From JACCWM01 sp040393065 (GTDB taxonomy: Bacteria > Myxococcota_A > Bradymonadia > Bradymonadales > Bradymonadaceae), in the NCBI GenBank assembly GCA_040393065.1, contig JBEBUW010000002.1, positions 35,818 through 99,817 of the forward strand: a DNA stretch of 64,000 nucleotides, given 5' to 3'. How positions within the stretch are numbered: the stretch's first letter is position 1; each line of letters starts with the position of its first letter. A model generated the notes under the pieces. It was not told where the DNA came from, did no database searches, and saw only the letters and a list, made by a program, of their open reading frames with translations. The translations under genes were made by a program, and so were the position numbers. Shown here piece by piece: positions 58,674 to 64,000 of this stretch.

Positions 58674-60206
58674 ATGCACGCCGCACCACTCGTTGACCAC
58701 CCGCTCCATGGCCCCGGCCGCGTTATGGCGTATCAACGCGGCGGGCGCCTGGCGCTCGTTGAATTTCAATCTCTTCGCCTCCCCACGCTTGTTCCTGTGC
58801 GTGAGCTGATCGGCGCCACCGACATCCTGCCCCCGGCCGCCAACTTGCCCGGCCCGGCCATCAAACCACCTCCTGCGCTTGTCCAGGGTACGCACGACCG
58901 CGACTACGCCGCGCAGGCGCTGGAAGCCATGCGCCTCGGCGTTGTCCCTGACCACGATCTGTCCACCTACACGGTCGGCCGAAAACACGAACTCGATCTT
59001 GTCGATGCTGACCTGCGCACCACCGAAACCGACGGCGGCCAGGTCCGCGCATTCCTTGCCGACTACGGCGTCGGAAAAACCCACCTCCTCGAAATGATCA
59101 GCCAGCGCGCCCTGGCCGCAGGCTACCTGACAGCCAGCGTCGTCCTCGACGCCGCCGCCGTTGCGCCCAGCCACCCCAAACGCGTCTACCGCGCTCTGGT
59201 CCGCTCCCTCAAATATCCCGACCGCCCGCTCGAAGAAGGCTGCGGCCTTGCGCCACTTCTGGAGCGCGCCGCCCGCTCCGAACGCGCCCTGCAAACCTTT
59301 GCCGTCGATGCCCCGGAAACCGAATACACCACCGAAGGAAAACATCTCTACCTGACAGCAGCCATCGCCTACATGCGCGCGCTGTTAGAAGGCTCAGAAG
59401 ACGTAGAAGACACACCGCAGTCGGACGCTCACACTGCCACCGCAGATCCGGATACATTTACCGCCTACGCGCGTAAACAAATCCTCGACTGGATCGAAGG
59501 CCACCCGACCATTTCCAGCATCGAATTAAACACCGAACTGAAAACTCTACCCGGCCGCCTGCCCCACCTCTACAGCCTGAGCGATTATCGCCCCTGGGCC
59601 CGCATCTACAGCTACCTCATCAGCGGAATTTCCACCCTGGCGCGCCAGCTCGGCTACGCCGGACTCGTAGTTCTGGTTGATGAAGCCGAACTCTACACGC
59701 TCCTCTCCAGCGAAAACCGCGAATTCGCCACGATCCTCTTCAAGGCTTTGAGCTGCGCAAGCCTTGGCCCCGAAAACATCCCCTTCGACGTCACCGACTT
59801 AAACCTGGGCGGCCGCGGCGTCCTCCGGCACCTGCCCCCGCGCTACGGCTCCGCCCCCGGCCTCTACACTGTCTTCGCCATGACGCCCAACGAAGCCGGC
59901 ATCGACACCATGTACGAGGCCATCCCACGCACGCAGTCCAGCGAAATCTCCATCATCACCTCCCGAGACTACGACGAACTCACCGCCCGCGTCTGCGATT
60001 TCTACGCCAGCGCACGCACCCGAAACACACTCGACGAAACCACGCGCCATCAACTCACCACCCTTTTGCGCCAGACGCGCCACAGCGGCTCCATCCAGAA
60101 CCCGCGCGAAGCCATGAAACTCCTGATCGAACTGCTCGATATTCACCACTACCACCCCGAAAAGCTCGCGCACGTCATCACCGATCTGCAGCGCAAGATG
60201 TTCTAA
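58674..60206 (+). CDS. BrxD-like P-loop ATPase, second copy, with N-terminal Tudor-like motif
   Basis: 510 aa from the ATG at 58674 (CAAGGA upstream); the frame is open 15 more codons. Residues about 8-50 read DHPLHGPGRVMAYQRGGRLALVEFQSLRLPTLVPVREL, the HPxHGxGxV signature of a Tudor/CarD-like barrel known in CarD and UvrD, which can contact RNA polymerase or DNA. Walker A is DYGVGKTHLLEMISQ (120-134) and Walker B is GLVVLVDEAELYTL (320-333). The KTHLLEMISQRALAAGYLTASVVLD stretch and the LVDEAE Walker B match BREX BrxD (DUF2791) better than the first copy does. It lies 17 bp upstream of the helicase gene. Confidence 0.82.
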   Translation: MHAAPLVDHPLHGPGRVMAYQRGGRLALVEFQSLRLPTLVPVRELIGATDILPPAANLPGPAIKPPPALVQGTHDRDYAAQALEAMRLGVVPDHDLSTYTVGRKHELDLVDADLRTTETDGGQVRAFLADYGVGKTHLLEMISQRALAAGYLTASVVLDAAAVAPSHPKRVYRALVRSLKYPDRPLEEGCGLAPLLERAARSERALQTFAVDAPETEYTTEGKHLYLTAAIAYMRALLEGSEDVEDTPQSDAHTATADPDTFTAYARKQILDWIEGHPTISSIELNTELKTLPGRLPHLYSLSDYRPWARIYSYLISGISTLARQLGYAGLVVLVDEAELYTLLSSENREFATILFKALSCASLGPENIPFDVTDLNLGGRGVLRHLPPRYGSAPGLYTVFAMTPNEAGIDTMYEAIPRTQSSEISIITSRDYDELTARVCDFYASARTRNTLDETTRHQLTTLLRQTRHSGSIQNPREAMKLLIELLDIHHYHPEKLAHVITDLQRKMF

Positions 60207-60223
60207 TTTCCCCGAGAGTTTCC

Positions 60224-62287
60224 ATGTCCTCCGTTCAGGCTCAGCGCGACTGTCGCGATGCACTCCACCATAGCTGGTACGCGTTTTTTGGCCGCTTCGG
60301 CAATCTTCGCCAGGTCCAGATCGACGCCATCCCACCGATCGTCGCCGGCAAAAACGTCCTCGTCGGTGCCGCCACCGCTTCCGGCAAAACCGAAGCCGTC
60401 GTCGCTCCCCTGGTCGAACGCATCCTGGCCGCACGCCACAAAGAACCCGAAATCCGTCTCCTGATCATCAGCCCCACCCGCGCCCTGTGCAACGACCTCT
60501 TCCGCCGCCTGGAAGGCCCCATCCAGACCTGCCGCCTGCAAATCGATCTCAAAACCGGCGACTCCCCCACCCTGAATCTCAAGGAACCCGCTCAGGTCCT
60601 GATCACCACGCCGGAATCCCTGGATTCCATGCTCTCCAGACGACCGCAAATCCTGCAAAACGTCTCGGCCATGATGATCGACGAGCTGCACATGATGGAC
60701 AACATCGCCCGCGGCGATCAGCTCCGCTGCCTGCTCGAACGTCTGCAACGCGTCGTCAAAACGCCTCTGCAAATCTGCGCCGCCTCCGCCACCCTCTCCG
60801 ATGCCGAACGCATCGCCCGCCGCTTCTTAGGCCCTGAAGCCATCTGCATCAGCCCGCCGCCCGATACCCGATCCCAGCGACACATCGAAGCCACCGTCGT
60901 GCCCGCAGCAACGCCGCAACAAATCACCTTCGCCATCGAAACCTTATTTACCGAAGCGCCCGGCCGAAAAATCATCGTCTTTGCCAACGCCCGCGGCACC
61001 GTCGAAGAAATCGTCAGCGACCTGAGCACGCGCGAACGGCTACGCGGCCACGTCTTCGCCCACCACGGCAGCCTCTCGCGCAGCGTCCGCCTGCACGCCG
61101 AAACCTCCTTCTTGAACGCGCCGGCCGCCATCTGCGTCGCCACCATGACCCTGGAGCTCGGCGTCGATATCGGCAGCGTCGATCGCGTCGTCCTGGTCGG
61201 CGTCCCCCCCGACGTCTCCTCCCTGTTGCAGCGCGTCGGCCGCAGCAACCGCAAAGAAAGCACCACGCACCTGCTCTGCCTGTACGATTCCGGCTTCGAC
61301 CGCCTGCGCTTTGAACACCTCTTGCACTGCGCCGTGCGCGGCGAAATCTTCGACGACTTCGTTCCCTTTCGCCCCTCCATCATTGCCCAGCAGGCACTTT
61401 CCCTGGTGTTCCAGAATCCCAAAAACTGGATCGCCCCCCGCGCCCTGCACGAGCGCCTGCCAGCCGACGCCGCCCAACGCTGGACCGTCCAACACTGCAA
61501 AGCCATCCTCGATCACATGACCGAACAGGGCTACTTCCACCGCATCGACAACGGCCGCTACGTCGCCGACGAACGCGCCCGAAAAATGTTCGAGTACGGA
61601 CTGCTCCACGGCAACATCGAGGACTCCTCCGAGATCGAAATCTACGACGAAATGACCGGCCAGCTCATCGGCCGCGCCGCCCTCAGCAAAGACGACGAAA
61701 AACGCCTGCGCCAGGGCGCCGACGTCAACCTCTCCCTGGCCGGAAAAAAACGCCAGGTCCTGCGCATCCGCGAAAACCGCGCCTTCGTCGACACCAGCGA
61801 CGGCAGCGACCAGTCCCTTTTCATGGCCCGCTCCGCACCGCGCTACTCCTTTGGACTGGCCCGCAGCCTGGCCGAATCCCTTGGCTACGCCCCCGACGCC
61901 TTCATCATCGAACCCCGAAGCCCCGGCCAGTTTGCCCTCGGACACTTCATGGGCACCGCCTGGGGCATGCTCCTGAAATTCGTCTTGCGCAAACAAAAAA
62001 TCCTCGGCGGCGAATGCACCCCCTTCTTCGCAGACCTGCAAGGCCCCCTGCCCGAGCTCACTCGATTCTTTGGCACACCCACCGAAATCCAGGACACCCT
62101 GCAAAAAGCCATCGCCGCCAACAACGCGAGCTTCGCGCGCATCCTCGACGCCGGCCCGTTTCGAGCCAGCCTGCCCGACGAAATCCTCAACGCCTGGATC
62201 CATGACGCGCTCAACGTCCCGGCCTTCATCGAAACCCTCATGAAAGTCCAGTTCTACCAGGGCCCCCTCATTCCCGAAGATTCCTGA
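60224..62287 (+). CDS. Lhr-like superfamily II DEAD/DEAH helicase (BrxHI-like)
   Basis: DNA helicase, 687 aa. Motifs: I GAATASGKTE (48-57), Ia ISPTRALCNDLFRRL, Ib TTPESLDSML, II MIDELHMMD (150-158), III SATLSD, IV VFANARGTVEEIVS, V TMTLELGVDIGSVDRVVLVG, VI LLQRVGRSNRK. The DELH box and the HHGSLSR segment follow the Lhr/BrxHI clade. The C-terminal 250 residues (SPGQFALGHFMGTAWGMLLKFVLRK) form an unassigned domain, shorter than in E. coli Lhr (1538 aa). It is the last gene of the four-gene operon, ending 53 bp before cls. In BREX type 2 loci a similar helicase lies next to brxD. Confidence 0.88.
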   Translation: MSSVQAQRDCRDALHHSWYAFFGRFGNLRQVQIDAIPPIVAGKNVLVGAATASGKTEAVVAPLVERILAARHKEPEIRLLIISPTRALCNDLFRRLEGPIQTCRLQIDLKTGDSPTLNLKEPAQVLITTPESLDSMLSRRPQILQNVSAMMIDELHMMDNIARGDQLRCLLERLQRVVKTPLQICAASATLSDAERIARRFLGPEAICISPPPDTRSQRHIEATVVPAATPQQITFAIETLFTEAPGRKIIVFANARGTVEEIVSDLSTRERLRGHVFAHHGSLSRSVRLHAETSFLNAPAAICVATMTLELGVDIGSVDRVVLVGVPPDVSSLLQRVGRSNRKESTTHLLCLYDSGFDRLRFEHLLHCAVRGEIFDDFVPFRPSIIAQQALSLVFQNPKNWIAPRALHERLPADAAQRWTVQHCKAILDHMTEQGYFHRIDNGRYVADERARKMFEYGLLHGNIEDSSEIEIYDEMTGQLIGRAALSKDDEKRLRQGADVNLSLAGKKRQVLRIRENRAFVDTSDGSDQSLFMARSAPRYSFGLARSLAESLGYAPDAFIIEPRSPGQFALGHFMGTAWGMLLKFVLRKQKILGGECTPFFADLQGPLPELTRFFGTPTEIQDTLQKAIAANNASFARILDAGPFRASLPDEILNAWIHDALNVPAFIETLMKVQFYQGPLIPEDS

Positions 62288-62340
62288 CCCCCCTCTCTCC
62301 GCCCTTGGCAAACCCCGCCAGATTGTGCAAGCTCGCCCCT

Positions 62341-63792
62341 ATGTTGCAGTTACTCGATTACTACATCACCATCATCTTCAGTCTCCTGGTTCTCCTGGCC
62401 ACCGGGCTCACCACGATTCACATCCTTTTGTCGCGCCGAGCGGCCGGCTCCTCCATCGCCTGGATGGGCCTGGTCTGGCTCGCCCCCTTGCTCGGCGTCA
62501 CCACCTATTTGCTGCTCGGAATCAACCGCATTCAACGCCGTGCGGAAACACTCCGCAGCAAGAAAAAACCCTTTTTCACCATCCCCAAAGTGTCGCCCGT
62601 ACGCCCGGACACCATGCAGGCCAGCCTGCCCCCGTCCGTGCAACATCTGAGTGGACTGGCGCACTTCGTCGATCAGATCGTTCAGCGCCCCCTGCTGCCC
62701 GGCGCCAGAATCGAGCCCCTTTTCGATGGTGACCAGGCCTACCCGGCCATGATCGAAGCCATCAACAACGCTCAAACCTCCATTTCCCTGGCAACCTATA
62801 TCTTCGACAACGACGCCTGGGGCAAACGCTTCGTCAAAGCCTTAAGCGAAGCCGTTAAACGCGGCGTCGAAGTCCGCGTCCTGGTCGATGCCGCCGGCCT
62901 GCGCTACTCCTTTCCCTCGATCCGCCGCCCGCTGCGCCAGGGAAAAGTCCCCACCAGACGTTTTTTACCCTCCATGTTCCCGCCCCACCTGATGACCATG
63001 AACCTGCGCAATCACCGCAAAATCATGGTCGTCGACGGCACCATCGGCTTTACCGGCGGCCTCAACATCCGCGCCGCACACGTCATCCAGGACAACCCCA
63101 AATTCCCCACCCACGATCTACATTTTCGTATCCAGGGCCCCGTCGTCGCACACCTGCAAGAAGTCTTCTTCGATGACTGGGTATTTTCCACCGGCGAAGA
63201 ACTCCGCGGCGAAAAATGGTTCCCACCCCTCACCGGCGTCGGCACCTCCATTGCGCGCGGCATCCCCGACGGCCCCGACGAAGACTTCAACAAACTACGC
63301 TGGACCATCCTCGGCGCACTCACCCACGCACAAAGACGCGTAGTCATCGTCACGCCCTACTTTTTGCCCGATGCCGAAATGATCACCAACCTCTCGCTTG
63401 CCGCCGTCCGCGGCATCCAGATCGATATCGTCCTGCCCGCCACCAACAATCTGCCCTTCATCCACTGGGCTTCCATGAGCCAGATTCGCCCCCTGCTCGA
63501 GCGCGGCTGCAACATCTGGTTCACCCCCGGCGCCTTCGACCACTCCAAACTCTTGATCATCGATAGCGACTGGGTACTGCTCGGCTCCGCCAACTGGGAC
63601 GAACGCAGCTTCCGCCTCAACTTCGAATTCAACGTCGAATGCTACGACGAAGAACTTGCCAAAAAACTCGAAACCCACGTCGATCAACGCATCGAAACCG
63701 CCCACCGCTACACCCTCGACGAGTACGACAAACGCTCCATTGGCGTCCGCCTGCGCGACGGATTCATGGCTCTCTTCTCTCCCTACCTCTGA
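62341..63792 (+). CDS. cls: Cardiolipin synthase (phospholipase D family)
   Basis: Inner-membrane enzyme that joins two phosphatidylglycerols (or PG and PE) to make cardiolipin. 483 aa. I chose ATG 62341 since it begins the first hydrophobic segment (YYITIIFSLLVLLATGLTTIHILL); the frame extends 12 codons upstream. The second segment is AGSSIAWMGLVWLAPLLGVTTYLLLG. HKD motifs: NHRKIMVVDGTIGFTGGLNI (about residues 223-242) and DHSKLLIIDSDWVLLGSANWDERS (about 400-423). Two hydrophobic N-terminal spans, two HKD sites and 480-490 aa fit ClsA. No link to the preceding helicase operon is needed; it may simply be next to it. Confidence 0.93.
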   Translation: MLQLLDYYITIIFSLLVLLATGLTTIHILLSRRAAGSSIAWMGLVWLAPLLGVTTYLLLGINRIQRRAETLRSKKKPFFTIPKVSPVRPDTMQASLPPSVQHLSGLAHFVDQIVQRPLLPGARIEPLFDGDQAYPAMIEAINNAQTSISLATYIFDNDAWGKRFVKALSEAVKRGVEVRVLVDAAGLRYSFPSIRRPLRQGKVPTRRFLPSMFPPHLMTMNLRNHRKIMVVDGTIGFTGGLNIRAAHVIQDNPKFPTHDLHFRIQGPVVAHLQEVFFDDWVFSTGEELRGEKWFPPLTGVGTSIARGIPDGPDEDFNKLRWTILGALTHAQRRVVIVTPYFLPDAEMITNLSLAAVRGIQIDIVLPATNNLPFIHWASMSQIRPLLERGCNIWFTPGAFDHSKLLIIDSDWVLLGSANWDERSFRLNFEFNVECYDEELAKKLETHVDQRIETAHRYTLDEYDKRSIGVRLRDGFMALFSPYL

Positions 63793-63860
63793 ACCCACAC
63801 CGGCCCGCCCCGGTACTCAAAAATCGCACGCGAAAAGCAGACGCCGCCGCCCCAAAACTG

Positions 63861-64000
63861 CAAAAAAGTAAATTTTCGAAGGCCCGCAACCCAAAATCCG
63901 ACAAAAAAAGTAAATTTTCGAAGGCACGCAACCCAAAACGCGAAGAAAAAAGTAAATTTTCGAAGGCCCGCAACCCAAAATCCGACAAAAAAAGTAAATT
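63861..64000. repeat. Array D: 42-bp tandem repeat running past the window end
   Basis: Units containing GTAAATTTTCGAAGGC start near 63868, 63910, 63952 and 63994, exactly 42 bp apart. Each holds the 6-bp palindrome TTCGAA. The third unit has a block substitution (CACGCAACCC...CGCGAAG) and the array continues beyond position 64000. Because 42 is divisible by three, one minus-strand frame repeats a 14-residue peptide; I do not call it a gene. Confidence 0.9.

Noticed and set aside
61040..62311. 423-codon minus-strand frame
   Set aside because: Antisense to the helicase gene and lacks any recognisable feature.
63764..63988. Minus-strand frame with a 14-residue repeated peptide
   Set aside because: It is the translation of array D, whose 42-bp period is divisible by three. 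It has no ribosome-binding site or family.

Overview
Organism. The window looks like chromosome of a Gram-negative, diderm, Myxococcota-like bacterium, most plausibly of the Bradymonadales type. This is inference from protein style, not from a phylogenetic marker search. The clues are lipoproteins with long Asp-rich tethers directly after the lipid-attachment Cys, a von Willebrand A protein carrying a CDGLDNDCDG motif, two outer-membrane barrel-like proteins, and a FadN-type beta-oxidation enzyme. There are no rRNA or tRNA genes, no prophage and no CRISPR array.

Layout. 0-2 kb: a 3'-truncated N-acetylornithine carbamoyltransferase and a PP2C phosphatase. 2.1-6.4 kb: an accessory patch holding two 42-bp-period palindrome arrays, a 263-aa helical protein, an orphan Rhs tip (RHS core, Hint domain, unknown toxin) with a coupled immunity candidate, an (AAGG)11 microsatellite, and a second possible immunity gene. 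6.5-10.2 kb: fadN-fadA. 10.4-13.4 kb: BolA and CGFS glutaredoxin, then rpsP-khpA-rimM-trmD. 13.5-19.6 kb: an outer-membrane barrel, a GT39 glycosyltransferase, an unknown gene and uvrC. 19.7-24.2 kb: an M48 membrane protease, a WYL protein, a pentapeptide-repeat protein and a coiled coil. 24.5-30 kb: ychF and three consecutive secreted surface proteins. 30.9-34.1 kb: rnd and a PAS histidine kinase. 34.4-40.3 kb: a barrel, an Ig-like lipoprotein, a sphingosine-phosphate-lyase-like PLP enzyme and an Asp-Pro repeat lipoprotein. 41-46 kb: a Lnu(B)-like nucleotidyltransferase and an McrB-McrC type IV restriction pair. 46.2-55.9 kb: a coiled-coil protein, a third repeat array, an envelope cluster (PpiC lipoprotein, membrane proteins, PDZ lipoprotein, zinc ribbons), a ferredoxin-NADP reductase behind a candidate structured leader, and oligoendopeptidase F. 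56.2-62.3 kb: a four-gene operon of an unknown protein, two BrxD-like ATPases and an Lhr-type helicase. 62.3-64 kb: cardiolipin synthase and a fourth repeat array that runs off the end.

Working together. The two strongest candidates for an undescribed system are (i) the four-gene ATPase/ATPase/helicase operon, which resembles part of a BREX type 2 locus without the methylase, PglZ or kinase in view, and (ii) a family of intergenic arrays in which a short palindrome recurs every 41-43 bp. Arrays A and B share leader text but carry different palindromes. The McrBC pair, the orphan Rhs toxin module and the Lnu-like gene make the rest of the accessory content. Everything else is mainly housekeeping or envelope function.
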